Notes: generated from the letters alone by a model not told the origin. Positions 7,333-16,841 are shown, counted from the first letter of the stretch. The stretch: 64,000 bases of DNA from Acidobacteriota bacterium (GCA_018269075.1 JAFDVJ010000028.1:45910-109909), one strand, 5' to 3'. Translations and numbers: made by a program.

Positions 7333-9570
7333 TCACTCCTTACAGATTTCCGCGTTCTTTTTGTTTTGACACAAGAGCTTTTTCAGTAATTCGAGCTGCT
7401 GCTGCTGAAGCCTGACCTGTTCCTTAAGCTGTTCGATCTCGGTCTGCTGCTCCTTGACGGAATTGACGAGTACGGTCGTGATCTGCGAGTATTTGACCCC
7501 TTCGACCTCGCCGTCCTTGTTGTTGAAAGTCAGCAGCGGCTCGACCTCGCCCACCTCTTCGGCGATGAAGCCGACGTCGGGCTTGTTGTCGGCGAGCCAG
7601 TTGAAAGTCACCGGCCGGAGCCGCCGCAGCGTGCCGAGCCCGCCGTTAAACGTCTGAATGTTCGTTTTATACCGGCGGCTCGAGGCGCAGATGCCGATAA
7701 AATTGCCGGCGTTGATGCACATCGAGGTGGTTCCGGCGGCCGGGCTGTTGAGCTTGACGCCGACGCCGAAAAATCCGATGCCGGGGATGAACGTCGTATC
7801 GCCGCTGCCGCCGATCTTTATTTCGTTGCTGTTGTTGGTGGTGGCGCCCGCGCCGATGACCGTCGAAAACGAAACGCCCGGACCGACGCTCGCGCCCGCG
7901 CCGATGATCGTGTTGAAGATGCCCGTCGTGTTGGTCGAACCGGCCGAGCTGCCGATGAACGTGTTGTTGGTGCCGGTCGAATTGGCCGATCCGGCGCCGG
8001 CGCCGACGAACAGATTGTTCGTTCCCGGAATGCTCAGAACGCGGTTTCCGCCGATGTTGTACTGCGTATTGGCGATGAAAGTGTTGGCCGTTCCGTTGCC
8101 GTTGATATTGAAATTGGCCGAGCCCTGCGAAGAAGTGCGGTTTTGGATATAACCGGCGTCGCCCGACGGCAGATTGGCCGTCAGGGTCCCGTTAACGGCG
8201 AGATTTCCGTAAACGAGGACCGCGTCGCTGCCGTCGCTGCGGCCGAGCGCGATCGTGTTGCTCGTGCCGACGGTCGAGCCCGAGCCGATGGCGGTCGCGA
8301 AGTTCAGATTATTGCTGCCGAAATTGGCGGTAAAGCCGACGGCCGTGTTGTTCGAGCCGATCGTGTTCGCAAAGCCGGCCGCCGCGCCGTAGAAAGTGTT
8401 GTTGCCGCCGGTCGTGTTCAACTGGCCGGCGATCGTTCCGAAAAACGCGTTGTTGCCGCCGGTCGTGTTCCCGAGGCCGGCGTTCCGGCCGAAAAACGAA
8501 TTGCTCGTGCCGGTGTTCGAAAGGCCGGCGTTGCTGCCGAAAAACGAATTGAAGCTGCCGGTTTGGTTGACCTGTCCGGCATTATTGCCGAAAAACGAAT
8601 TTTCGCCGCCGGTCGTGTTAGCGAGGCCCGCGCGATAGCCGAAAAACGAATTGCCGTCGACCGTGTTGTTAAAGCCGGCTTCGGTCCCGAAAATCGCGTT
8701 GTTGCTGCCGGCGACGTTAAAACGTCCGGCGTCGCGCCCGAAAAACGTATTGTTGAGGCCGGTCGTCGTATCGAACCCGGCGCTGCGGCCGAAAAACGAA
8801 TTGCTGCCGCCGGTCGTGTTGCGGCCCGCGTCCGCGCCGAAGAAAGAATTGTTGACGCCGGTCGTGTTCACGCTGCCCGCGAAATTGCCGACGAAGGTGT
8901 TGCCGAAGCCGGTCGTGTTGACCGCGCCGGCGCTGATTCCGGCGAAGACGTTCTGCGAGCCGGCGACGCCGAAAACGCGAACGCCGCCGATGTTGTACTG
9001 CGTCGCCGCGTTGAAGACGCTCGCCGCGCCCGTCCCCGAGACGTTGAAGTTCGACGAAGCCTGCTGAACGGTCGTGTTCTGCACGTAATTCGGGCTCCCG
9101 CCGAGCGGCGCGCGCGCGTCCGTCATCCGCGCGTCGGTCGTCACGACGTATTGACTCGCCGCGACGCCGCCGAGGCTGTTCGAGTTGTCGGAATTCGCGC
9201 TTTTTATCGCATACGGCGCGCTCGCGATCTGCTGATACGGCGCGAGCGCCGTGAAAGGACTCGCGCTGCCGGCCGGCTTGACGCTGATCTTCAAAAACCG
9301 GTCCGTGCCGTCAAAGAGCGCGGCGGCGAAATTGAGCCGGACCGAAAAGATCCCGTTCGCGACCGCCACGCCCGAACGCGCGAGCGTCGCGAGCGGCGTC
9401 GTCGAGACGGCCGAATTATGGAGCTCGAACTGAAAGTCGTAATTGCCGGTGGCCGCCGCGCCGCTCTCGTTCAGTTTGCCCTGATAGGTAAACTCGTTCG
9501 TCTGCGCCGCCGCCGAACCGGCCGCCGCCAGACAGATCAAAAACAGGATTTTCAGGTATATTCTCCTCAT
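7333..9570 (-). CDS. Secreted tail-fibre/S74 protein (long form, two repeat blocks)
   Basis: 745 residues. Order: signal peptide (about 1-22), the TNEFTYQGKL N-terminal domain, a first head block of about eleven ~17-residue repeats (NSFFGRSAGFDTTTG type), a LNRSDGSDAVLVYG-like strand region, a second block of about three repeats (NTFIGSSAGSTNTTG), then S74 (SSRRYKTN, DVGFIAEEV) and a coiled coil. The two-block layout looks like an internal duplication of linker plus head. A TTG three codons upstream is in frame, but GAGGAG is directly next to it and lies 9 nt before the ATG at 9570, so the ATG is preferred. First gene of the coupled three-gene operon. Confidence 0.87.
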   Translation of the reverse strand: MRRIYLKILFLICLAAAGSAAAQTNEFTYQGKLNESGAAATGNYDFQFELHNSAVSTTPLATLARSGVAVANGIFSVRLNFAAALFDGTDRFLKISVKPAGSASPFTALAPYQQIASAPYAIKSANSDNSNSLGGVAASQYVVTTDARMTDARAPLGGSPNYVQNTTVQQASSNFNVSGTGAASVFNAATQYNIGGVRVFGVAGSQNVFAGISAGAVNTTGFGNTFVGNFAGSVNTTGVNNSFFGADAGRNTTGGSNSFFGRSAGFDTTTGLNNTFFGRDAGRFNVAGSNNAIFGTEAGFNNTVDGNSFFGYRAGLANTTGGENSFFGNNAGQVNQTGSFNSFFGSNAGLSNTGTSNSFFGRNAGLGNTTGGNNAFFGTIAGQLNTTGGNNTFYGAAAGFANTIGSNNTAVGFTANFGSNNLNFATAIGSGSTVGTSNTIALGRSDGSDAVLVYGNLAVNGTLTANLPSGDAGYIQNRTSSQGSANFNINGNGTANTFIANTQYNIGGNRVLSIPGTNNLFVGAGAGSANSTGTNNTFIGSSAGSTNTTGIFNTIIGAGASVGPGVSFSTVIGAGATTNNSNEIKIGGSGDTTFIPGIGFFGVGVKLNSPAAGTTSMCINAGNFIGICASSRRYKTNIQTFNGGLGTLRRLRPVTFNWLADNKPDVGFIAEEVGEVEPLLTFNNKDGEVEGVKYSQITTVLVNSVKEQQTEIEQLKEQVRLQQQQLELLKKLLCQNKKNAEICKE

Positions 9571-9630
9571 TCGTCTCAACTCCTCTAAAATTTGATAATC
9601 GGGCAGTCCGGCGGCGCGGCCGGAACGATT

Positions 9631-9891
9631 TCACGCTTCGTCCCGCAGCGACCGGCAGCAGACGAGCAGCGTGCCGTCGGCGTTTTCGATAAAATGGACC
9701 GTGCCGTTTTCGATTCGCCGGTAGATTTCGCGCCGCCTGACGTTATAAAGAGCCGAAGCACTTTCGGGGTCAGCCATCTCCGTTTCGCCGCCGCAAAGTT
9801 CGCACCACAGTCGCCGGGCCGGCCGCCGGCCGCGCGAGATCACGGTTCGCTGCCGGGTTTCGATCGTGATAATTCTTTTCGTGACCGCCAT
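9631..9891 (-). CDS. Small Cys-motif, HTH-like protein (paralogue of 34850-35110)
   Basis: 86 residues. It contains CELCGG (about 30-35), then SALYNVRRREIYRRIENG (about 46-63), which matches the short winged HTH pattern of excisionase/MerR-type proteins, and ends near LLVCCRSL. A second copy of the family at 34850-35110 shares REIYRRIE, the following HF.E segment and paired cysteines at both ends. Likely a small DNA-binding protein with a zinc knuckle (inference). It is divergent from the winged-helix/PD40 gene at 10037 and lies upstream of the S74 operon on the same strand, so it could regulate either. Confidence 0.65.
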   Translation of the reverse strand: MAVTKRIITIETRQRTVISRGRRPARRLWCELCGGETEMADPESASALYNVRRREIYRRIENGTVHFIENADGTLLVCCRSLRDEA

Positions 9892-9907
9892 ATTTCGCGC
9901 AAAAATC

Positions 9908-9936
9908 TTCTAAAAGTCCGCCGGTTCTGCTATAAT
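9908..9936 (+). promoter_or_regulatory. Possible sigma-70 promoter for winged-helix/PD40 gene
   Basis: A perfect TATAAT lies at 9931-9936. The hexamer 17 nt upstream, TTCTAA (9908-9913), is a weak -35 match. It would give a leader of about 95 nt before the ATG at 10037. Confidence 0.4.
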
Positions 9937-10036
9937 TCCGCCGCCGAGATTTTCCTTGATCGTCAACAGTTTCCGCCGAATGTCGGGAAAAAGTCCCTAA
10001 TTTGCGGTCAAATTGTTGCTAATTTTTGCAAACGCG

Positions 10037-12196
10037 ATGAAAACAGCGGGCGAAACGAGATTATTTTTTGACGAGTTCGAGATCGACGCGCGGCGCCGCG
10101 TCCTGCTCCGGGACGGGCAGCCGGTCGCGCTCAAGCCGAAGGCCTTCGACCTGCTCGTCGCGCTCGTCGAACGGCGCGGCGCGGTCGTCTCGAAGGACGA
10201 GCTGCTCGACGCGGTCTGGGAAAATTCCTTCGTCGAGGAAAAAAACCTGACCGTCCATATCGCCGCGCTCCGCAAAGCGCTCGGCGAGGGCAAAAACGAG
10301 CACCGGTTCATCGCGACCGTGCCGGGAACCGGCTACAAGTTCGTCGCGCCGCTCCACGAATTCGACAGCGATTTGATTATTGAGACCGAGCGGATCGAAC
10401 GGATCGTCGTCGAGGAACGGGTAGACGATAAAAAAAGCGGAGAGGATTCGAAACACTCCGGCCGGAGCCGTCAGAAAATCATCATCCTTTCCGCGCTGTT
10501 TATTCTTCTGCTTTTCTCGTTCGGCTATGTCTGGCAGAAGAACGGGCGCAGCGCGAGCGTGCCGGTTTCGGTCCGGCGGCTGACGACGAACGGTCAGGTG
10601 CAGCTCGCCGCGCTGTCGCCTGACGGGAAGCTCTACGCCTACGTCAAAAACGATGCCGAGAAAAGCAGCCTGCGGCTCGGCTATGTGGCGGGCGGCAACG
10701 AGATCGAGCTGCGCGCGGCCGACGAGACCGATTATCACCAGCTCGCCTTCGGCCCCGACGGCGGCCGGCTCTATTTTTCGACGAGCGACGAAAAACATCC
10801 GCAGCCCGCGCTTTACCGGATGCCCGCGTTCGGCGGCGCGGTCGAAAAACTGGCGGACGGCATCCGCGATTTTCACCTCTCGCCCGACGGCGAGCGGATC
10901 GCCTACGCGCGCGTGACCGACGACGGCAGCGATTCGCTGTTCGTTGCCCGGACGAACGGCGCGGACGAACGGACGGTTTTCAGCGTGCCGCGTTCGAAAT
11001 CCTTTATCGATCAGGCGATCTCTTGGTCGCCCGACGGCAAACGCCTCGCCTTCGGCTGCGAGCGCGAAACCGAGGCGCTGTTTTACGATCTCTGCATTAA
11101 GGAATTAGACGGCGAAAAGCTTCAACGGCTCCCGCTCGGAAACTATCGCTACATCAACGCGAGCGCGTGGCTCAAAAACGGTTCGGGACTGGTCGCGACG
11201 GCGATTCCCGCCAACTCCTTTTCGTCGGTCATCAATTACCAGATCGTTTCGATCAGCCTGCCGGACGGAAACTTCCGCGAGATCACCAACGATCTGAGCA
11301 CCTATAATTCCTTCGTCAGCGTTTCCGACGATTCGCGGTCGCTGCTGACGGTCGAACACCGGCAGACGAACAATTTATGGATCGCGCCGACCGAGGATCT
11401 GGCGCAGGCGCGGCAGATCACGTTCGGCTCGTTCGGCAAATGCGACGGTCTCTGGGGGCTGGATTTCTCGCCCGACGGACGGCTGATCTACACGAATTCC
11501 GATATGGACGCGCAGATCATCTCGGCGATGAACGCCGACGGCAGCGGGCAGAAAAACCTGACCGCGTCGGGTTACGTCGACAGCGCGCTGACGGTTTCCG
11601 CCGACGGCCGCTACATAGTTTTTCATTCGAACCGGGGCGGCAAAGGAATGGACATCTGGCGGATGGACGCGGACGGCGGCAATCTCAAGCGGCTGACATT
11701 CGACGAGCACAGCTACCAGCCGTCGGTTTCGGCGGACAGTCAGTATGTTTATTACAAGGACTGGATAAAGGACGTCGGCGAGCTGCGGCGCGTCCCGATC
11801 GACGGCGGCGAATCCGAAATATTGACCGATAAGGAAACCAGTTATACGACGTTCTCGCCCGACGGCCGATTTTTCGCGGCGGCTTACCGCACAGACAAAC
11901 GCCGGCTGGCGATCTTTTCGGCCGCGACGAACCAGCTCATCCGGCAGTTCGACGTTCCGAAAACCACCGCTTTCGATATGCGCCCGCGCTGGACGCCCGA
12001 CAATTCGGCGGTCGTCTACCGCGACTACATCTACGGCTACTGGTCGCAGCCGGTCGCCGGCGGCGAGCCGGCCAAACTGGCCGGGCTCCCGAAAGAGGAA
12101 CTTTTCACCTACGCCTTCTCGAAAGACGGCCGCCAGTTCGCCTTCGTCCGCGGCCAGACGACCCGCGATCTCATTTTAATCAGTAATTTTCGCTAA
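10037..12196 (+). CDS. Membrane winged-helix regulator with PD40 (TolB-like) propeller repeats
   Basis: 719 residues. An OmpR/CadC-type winged-helix DNA-binding domain occupies about 5-105 (VLLRDGQPVALKPKAFDLL, then the TVPGTGYKF wing). A charged linker and one membrane helix (about 148-165) precede an extracytoplasmic region of PD40/WD40-like beta-propeller repeats (recurring SPDG motifs, such as LSPDGKLYA and WSPDGKRLAF). This is the ToxR/CadC layout: a one-component sensor binding DNA on the inside and sensing outside. The ATG at 10037 is chosen over an upstream TTG because homologous domains begin near it; there is no clear ribosome-binding site. The gene stops 8 nt from the convergent kinase gene. 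Confidence 0.85.
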   Translation: MKTAGETRLFFDEFEIDARRRVLLRDGQPVALKPKAFDLLVALVERRGAVVSKDELLDAVWENSFVEEKNLTVHIAALRKALGEGKNEHRFIATVPGTGYKFVAPLHEFDSDLIIETERIERIVVEERVDDKKSGEDSKHSGRSRQKIIILSALFILLLFSFGYVWQKNGRSASVPVSVRRLTTNGQVQLAALSPDGKLYAYVKNDAEKSSLRLGYVAGGNEIELRAADETDYHQLAFGPDGGRLYFSTSDEKHPQPALYRMPAFGGAVEKLADGIRDFHLSPDGERIAYARVTDDGSDSLFVARTNGADERTVFSVPRSKSFIDQAISWSPDGKRLAFGCERETEALFYDLCIKELDGEKLQRLPLGNYRYINASAWLKNGSGLVATAIPANSFSSVINYQIVSISLPDGNFREITNDLSTYNSFVSVSDDSRSLLTVEHRQTNNLWIAPTEDLAQARQITFGSFGKCDGLWGLDFSPDGRLIYTNSDMDAQIISAMNADGSGQKNLTASGYVDSALTVSADGRYIVFHSNRGGKGMDIWRMDADGGNLKRLTFDEHSYQPSVSADSQYVYYKDWIKDVGELRRVPIDGGESEILTDKETSYTTFSPDGRFFAAAYRTDKRRLAIFSAATNQLIRQFDVPKTTAFDMRPRWTPDNSAVVYRDYIYGYWSQPVAGGEPAKLAGLPKEELFTYAFSKDGRQFAFVRGQTTRDLILISNFR

Positions 12197-12204
12197 CTCC
12201 GGCG

Positions 12205-14019
12205 CTAACGGTGTTCGAGCCGGATCAGATAAACCGCCGAATCGCCGTCGAGCTCGAGCCGGCTCAGTTTTTTGTCGGCGTCCTTGACGGCCGTCTTCGG
12301 GCTTTTCCCCTTTTCGAGAAAATCGCGGAGCCTGTCCCTGTCGGTGACCCGGCCGCCGTTCGAAAACGCGTTTTCGCGGGCTTTTTCGGGCGTTTCGGGC
12401 TTGTCTTTGCTCCAGACGACCCAGAAGTTCTCGGTCCCGGCCTGCCCGCCGAACTCGTTCCAGCCGGTCTCGTATTTCCGGCCGCCCGTGACGTCCGCGA
12501 CGCCGCCGTTCTGTTTCGGCGTCGGGAAGATGAGGTTGAAGACCTTTTCGTTCTTATCGTCGAGGCCCTCGGCGAAAATGTAGAGAAAGCCGTTTTCCGA
12601 CGGCGTCAGGTTCATCAGAAATTGATAGCCGTTCTCGAAGATCTCCTGCCCGCTCGATTCGAACGGCTCCTGGTATTTCCTGCCGTCGCGCATTTTCTGG
12701 ACGGTCAGCGAGTATTCGAGCGTCCGCCCGCCCGTGGCCGCCGGCGCGGCTTTTCCGTTACTGTTCGCCGCATTGCGGTCGCCGCCCGGCGCGTTCGCCG
12801 GGACGTTGGCGGCGTCGGCGCGGTTCGCGTCGGTTTTGACCGTCTCGTCCTTCGGGAGCGCGAATTTCCAGACGAGGCCCGCGCCGGCCGCGCCGAGCAC
12901 GAGCAGCAGGACGACGGTGAGCGCCGCGAACGGGAGTTTTTTCCGCTCCTCGACCGGCGGCGGCGGAATTTCCGGCACGAACCGGTGGACCTCGGAAACC
13001 GGCGCGGGCGGCGGCGCTTCCGGCTTGATCTCGATGATCTGCGGCGCGTGGCGGGTCGGCGCGGGCTCGAACCGGACGGGCGCGGCGACGATCTCGGTCG
13101 CCTTCGTCGGGACCGAGGCCATCTGCGACATTTTGAGCGCCTCGCGAAACTCCCGGGCCGTCTGAAAACGGTGTTCGGGCATCACTTCGAGCGCGCGGTG
13201 GACGGCGTTGGCGAGCGCCGGCGTCGCCTCGCGGTTGAGCGTCAGCAGGTTCGGCAGCGGGTCGGGCTTGTTCGACCAGACCGCGTGGACGCGGACCGTC
13301 GCCGTCGCCTGTTCGGGCGAAAAGCCGGTCAGCAGATGATACAGCGTCGCGCCGAGCGCGTAGATGTCGCTCCGGGCGTCGGTCTTGCGCTCGGCGAAAT
13401 CGCGGAGCTTTTCCTGATCGAGCGAGTTTAAGAGCAGAAAGGAATTCGGATCGACGCGCAGGACCTGTTCGAGCGGCGCGTAGAACGGCGTGTAGCCGGT
13501 AATGCTCTGACCGCCGAAAGCGAGCGTCTTTTCCTCTTCGAGCGTGCCCTTCGCCGTCCCGAAATCGAGCAGAAAAATCCGCCCGCGCTCGTCGACCTTG
13601 ATGTTGTGCGGCTTGACGTCGCGGTGATAGATCGGGAACGTATGGAGATATTCGAGCGCGTCGAGCACCGCGTCGGCGATCCGCAGGACCTCGTCGATCG
13701 TGAATTTCCGGCCCTTGACGAGTGCCTGCGCGAGGTCCTCGCCCGAGATATAGTCCATCACGATAAAGCTCGCGCCGTTTTCCTGAAAGCAGTTCGTGAC
13801 CTTCGGCAGGTTCGGATGGCTCAGGTTGTAAAGCAGGTCGGCCTCGACCCGCGAAGTCCGCGCGACGCGCTCGTTGGCCGCGTCGATCTGCTTGATCGCG
13901 ACCCGGTTATTGCCCGAAAACCGCGTGTCCTCGGCCAGAAAAACCGCCCCGAACCCGCCGCTCCCGATCTGCTCGCGGATCAAATACCGACCGTCTTTTA
14001 AATTCTCGTTTTGCTGCAT
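12205..14019 (-). CDS. Membrane-anchored Ser/Thr protein kinase with DUF4384-like C terminus
   Basis: 604 residues. Hanks-type kinase domain: glycine loop GSGGFGAV (19-26), catalytic Lys43 in VAIK, HRDVKPHN (132-139) and DFG (152-154); all key residues are present. A Pro-rich linker (about 310-358) leads to one membrane helix (about 364-384), an Ala/Asn-rich spacer and an outside domain with NGFLYIFAEGL and NLIFPTPKQNGG, similar to DUF4384. The 5' leader consists of a GGAGAAGA-type repeat that ends about 9 nt before the ATG, and no ordinary ribosome-binding site is visible. It heads a minus-strand stretch with a DUF4384 protein, two caspase-fold proteins and an M48 protease. Confidence 0.9.
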   Translation of the reverse strand: MQQNENLKDGRYLIREQIGSGGFGAVFLAEDTRFSGNNRVAIKQIDAANERVARTSRVEADLLYNLSHPNLPKVTNCFQENGASFIVMDYISGEDLAQALVKGRKFTIDEVLRIADAVLDALEYLHTFPIYHRDVKPHNIKVDERGRIFLLDFGTAKGTLEEEKTLAFGGQSITGYTPFYAPLEQVLRVDPNSFLLLNSLDQEKLRDFAERKTDARSDIYALGATLYHLLTGFSPEQATATVRVHAVWSNKPDPLPNLLTLNREATPALANAVHRALEVMPEHRFQTAREFREALKMSQMASVPTKATEIVAAPVRFEPAPTRHAPQIIEIKPEAPPPAPVSEVHRFVPEIPPPPVEERKKLPFAALTVVLLLVLGAAGAGLVWKFALPKDETVKTDANRADAANVPANAPGGDRNAANSNGKAAPAATGGRTLEYSLTVQKMRDGRKYQEPFESSGQEIFENGYQFLMNLTPSENGFLYIFAEGLDDKNEKVFNLIFPTPKQNGGVADVTGGRKYETGWNEFGGQAGTENFWVVWSKDKPETPEKARENAFSNGGRVTDRDRLRDFLEKGKSPKTAVKDADKKLSRLELDGDSAVYLIRLEHR

Positions 14020-14027
14020 CTTTGTTC

Positions 14028-14157
14028 GAGAAGAGGAGAAGAGGAGAAGAGGAGAAGAGGAGACGGTTATAAACCGGTGCCCGATTCGATTTTCATCGGA
14101 AAGCTAAACCTCCCGCAACAAATTATTTATCTCCTCTTCTCCTCTTCTCCTCTCCTA
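14028..14157. repeat. Inverted pair of GGAGAAGA-type purine repeats
   Basis: The left arm (about 14028-14065) repeats GAGAAGAG. The right arm (14131-14155) repeats the complement, CTCCTCTT. At least 21 nt pair perfectly, with a loop of about 65 nt. It fills the gap between the DUF4384 gene and the kinase gene. Confidence 0.85.
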
Positions 14158-14171
14158 AAAATCCACCTTTC

Positions 14172-15149
14172 TCAACGAACAGCCGCCATCCGAAACGGAA
14201 TCAACAGCGGCAGGTCGCTGCTGATCCGGACTTTGTAGATCGTCTGCGGCAGCGGTTCTTCCTGTTCGAGCGCGCGGCTCGTCGTCTGCGAGGCGTTCAT
14301 TTCGGCGTCGGTCATCGTCACGCCTTCGCCGTCCTCGGCGTCGTAGATGTCGACCGTCGAGCCCCAGTCGGCGGCCCATTTGTCGAGCTTCGGCACGTCG
14401 AGCCCGAGCGGCTTGAGCCCGATCTCGAGCGGCAGCTTGTCCTTCGTGATCAGCACCAGCAGCTCTTCGCCGGCATAATCGTCGCGTTTCGGCTTGATCG
14501 TGAAATAGGGGACCGAATCGACCAGCGACGGGATATCGACGAGGCTGCCCGCGGCGACCCGGTTGTCGCCGCCGCGCGTCCGGAGCGTCGGGAAGATCAG
14601 GCTCGCCGGGCCGGTCGTGCCGTCCGCGTAATACTCGCGGTTGACGATGTAGAGATACCCGGCGCGCGACGATTCGATCGTGAACCGGACGCGGTCACCC
14701 GTTTTGAAGACGGTCGTCGAATTGACCCTTTCGGCCGTCCAGTCTTCCCTTTTCTCGCCGATCCGGACCGGAAAGAGCGGCACCTGGCCGTCGTCCGGCG
14801 CGACCGGCCGCAGCCGCCAGAACGTGACGCCGAGCTGTTCGCTGCGGACGGTCGTCTTCGGAACCGGGCTGCTGACCCGGGCCGTCGCCTTGATCTTCGG
14901 CGGGATCCGTTTGACGAGGCTGTATTTGCGCCGCGGGCTGCTGATGACGGCGATGTTTTTCTTCTGGCTGGCCGTCGCCGGCTTCGGGACGGTCGGTTTG
15001 CCGACGGCGGTGCCGACGACCGGCTTCGGCCGCTGCGTCTGAAAGTCGAGCGACGTGATCTCGCGCGTCGCCGGCGGCTCGTCCTGCGCGCGCACGCCGG
15101 CCGCCGCGCCCGTCAACAGCAGTAAAAACAAAATCAATCGAATGTTCAT
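14172..15149 (-). CDS. Secreted DUF4384-domain protein
   Basis: 325 residues with a signal peptide (about 1-21, ends VRAQ). A low-complexity Lys/Pro/Val region follows to about 105. The DUF4384-like domain covers about 150-250: FKTGDRVRFTIESSRAGYLY, a Tyr-rich strand, ASLIFPT and the closing ELLVLITKDKL. DUF4384 is common as an accessory module beside bacterial kinases and caspase-like proteins and is thought to be a beta-rich binding domain; its ligand is unknown. The gene follows the caspase-fold gene at 15187-16755 by 37 nt on the same strand, which suggests cotranscription. Confidence 0.78.
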   Translation of the reverse strand: MNIRLILFLLLLTGAAAGVRAQDEPPATREITSLDFQTQRPKPVVGTAVGKPTVPKPATASQKKNIAVISSPRRKYSLVKRIPPKIKATARVSSPVPKTTVRSEQLGVTFWRLRPVAPDDGQVPLFPVRIGEKREDWTAERVNSTTVFKTGDRVRFTIESSRAGYLYIVNREYYADGTTGPASLIFPTLRTRGGDNRVAAGSLVDIPSLVDSVPYFTIKPKRDDYAGEELLVLITKDKLPLEIGLKPLGLDVPKLDKWAADWGSTVDIYDAEDGEGVTMTDAEMNASQTTSRALEQEEPLPQTIYKVRISSDLPLLIPFRMAAVR

Positions 15150-15186
15150 AGCGTTTTCGTGGACTTAAGACTGGAGTCTTTCTTCC

Positions 15187-16755
15187 TCATTTCCCCGACT
15201 TTCCCCCATCGACGCCGAAATCGTAAAAGACGCCAGGCATCGCGCCGTTCCGCTCGTACATCCCGAGCTCCTGCCCGAGCGGCTCGTTGACGACGACCGC
15301 GTATTCGCCCGGCCCGAGCGGCGCCGCGAATTTGATCCGGTACAGGATCTTGTTCTTTTCCGGGACTTTCAACACTTCCTCGAACGCGACCGGCACGACG
15401 TCGTCCTTGTTGAAGCCGGAATAGTTTTTCTGGACGGTCTGGATCTCGCGCTTGTCGGATTTGGCCTTCAGCCGGACGACGAGCACGATGTCCGACGGGT
15501 TGAGGTTCGCGGCGAGCGCGTATTCGAACACGGGCTGCGGGCTGACGACCCGGAGCAGCGCGCGGCCGCCGTTAAAACTCTGGAGCATTTTGAAGCTGCC
15601 GCCGATGCCCATCACGCCGGCGCTGCCCTTGACGTCCTGTTTGCTCTGCGCGATCTTCATCTGCGTCCGTTTGTCGCCGTCGATCAGAAAGAGCGGCGAT
15701 TCCGGGGCTTTGAAGACCGAGAGATCGAAGCCGTTCGGGGTGTTGCTTTTCGAATAGAGCTCGATCATCCGCGTCTTCGCCTGATCAGCGTAAACGCCGT
15801 TCGGATACTGATTCAGAAAGCCGGCGAAATCGTCGGGATTTATGCTGTCCTTGATCCGGCTCCACGCCTCGGCTTCCTTCGACTCGGGCGTTTCGGGCGG
15901 TTTGACCGCAACAGCCGGCACGGCCGGTTGGTCGGCGAGCCGTTTGACCGTCGCCGCGTCGGGCCTGAAATAGAAATCGCCGCGCAGGCTCGACGACGTC
16001 CACGGCACCTGTTTGCCGCCCGACGCGCGGTCGACGGCGATCGTCACCTGTTTGAAGGCTTCCTCGATCTTCAGGTCGGGCTGGTTCAGCACCTTCAGCA
16101 ATTCTTCCGTGTAGAGCCCGTTGCGGCCCGTCCCGTCGGAAGCGGTCCGGTCAGGCGACGTCGCGTAGGCGATAAAAGTGCCGACCGGCGCGGTGATCTG
16201 CGCGAGGCCGCCCTCGTCCGCGCCGCGGCTCCACGAGCGCGCGAACGGGTTGTTGCGGCAGGCGTCGAGAATGACGATGTTGAGCCCGTTGTTGGCGGTC
16301 GCCATCTTGCGCAGCACAAGATCGAGATTGACCGAATTGTAATCGACCTCGTCCTCACGCGGGATCTCGGCCTCGACCGGGATCAGAAAGTTTTGGCCGC
16401 CGACCTGAATGCCGTGGCCGGCGTAATAAAAGAGGCCGACGCCGCCGTTCACGCGGAGCTTGTCGCCGAATTCGCGGACCTTTTCGTTCATCTGCCGGAG
16501 ATTCAGATCGGTGCCCGAAACGACGTCGAAGCCGAGCGCCCGGAGCGCGTTCGCCATATCGGCCGCGTCGTTGGCCGGATTGAGCAGCTTGCGGGCGTTC
16601 GCGTAATCGCCGTTGCCGATCACGAGCGCGGTCCGCGCCTTGCCCTTTTCGTCATCTTCCTGCACGAGCTGCCGCGTTTTCTGCGCCCCGGCCGCGCCGG
16701 TCAGAAGCAACAAACAAAGAAACAGGACCGCCGGTTCGATTAAACGTGTTTTCAT
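15187..16755 (-). CDS. Secreted caspase-family (peptidase C14) protein
   Basis: 522 residues. Signal peptide about 1-24, then a caspase-like domain (about 40-270): ALVIGNGDYANARKL, YYAGHGIQVGG with catalytic His114, and ILDACRNNPF with catalytic Cys166. The dyad is intact, so protease activity is possible. A Pro-rich linker follows, then a C-terminal beta-rich domain (about 340-520) with VVRLKAKSDK and GPGEYAVVV. Bacterial metacaspase-like enzymes usually cleave after Arg or Lys; the substrate here is unknown. It lies between the second caspase gene upstream and the DUF4384 gene downstream on the same strand. Confidence 0.86.
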   Translation of the reverse strand: MKTRLIEPAVLFLCLLLLTGAAGAQKTRQLVQEDDEKGKARTALVIGNGDYANARKLLNPANDAADMANALRALGFDVVSGTDLNLRQMNEKVREFGDKLRVNGGVGLFYYAGHGIQVGGQNFLIPVEAEIPREDEVDYNSVNLDLVLRKMATANNGLNIVILDACRNNPFARSWSRGADEGGLAQITAPVGTFIAYATSPDRTASDGTGRNGLYTEELLKVLNQPDLKIEEAFKQVTIAVDRASGGKQVPWTSSSLRGDFYFRPDAATVKRLADQPAVPAVAVKPPETPESKEAEAWSRIKDSINPDDFAGFLNQYPNGVYADQAKTRMIELYSKSNTPNGFDLSVFKAPESPLFLIDGDKRTQMKIAQSKQDVKGSAGVMGIGGSFKMLQSFNGGRALLRVVSPQPVFEYALAANLNPSDIVLVVRLKAKSDKREIQTVQKNYSGFNKDDVVPVAFEEVLKVPEKNKILYRIKFAAPLGPGEYAVVVNEPLGQELGMYERNGAMPGVFYDFGVDGGKSGK

Positions 16756-16801
16756 TTTCGCCTACTATGTTACCCACTTTTTCCCGATTGTAAAGCGTTT
16801 A

Positions 16802-16841
16802 GTACAATCGGCTGTCAGCCGGTTGACAGGCGACAGCCTGT
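16802..16841. repeat. Dispersed palindromic repeat, copy 1
   Basis: This 40-nt segment matches the reverse complement of 41258-41297 at 39 of 40 positions. It contains the internal palindrome-like GACAGGCGACAGCCTG. A further partial copy (GACAGGCTGACAGCCTGCC) follows at about 16872. REP-like extragenic element. Confidence 0.85.

Noticed and set aside
8143-9588. Long plus-strand frames opposite S74 genes
   Set aside because: Arg/Ala/Val-rich shadows of the GC-rich repeats in the S74 genes; no ribosome-binding site and no domain.
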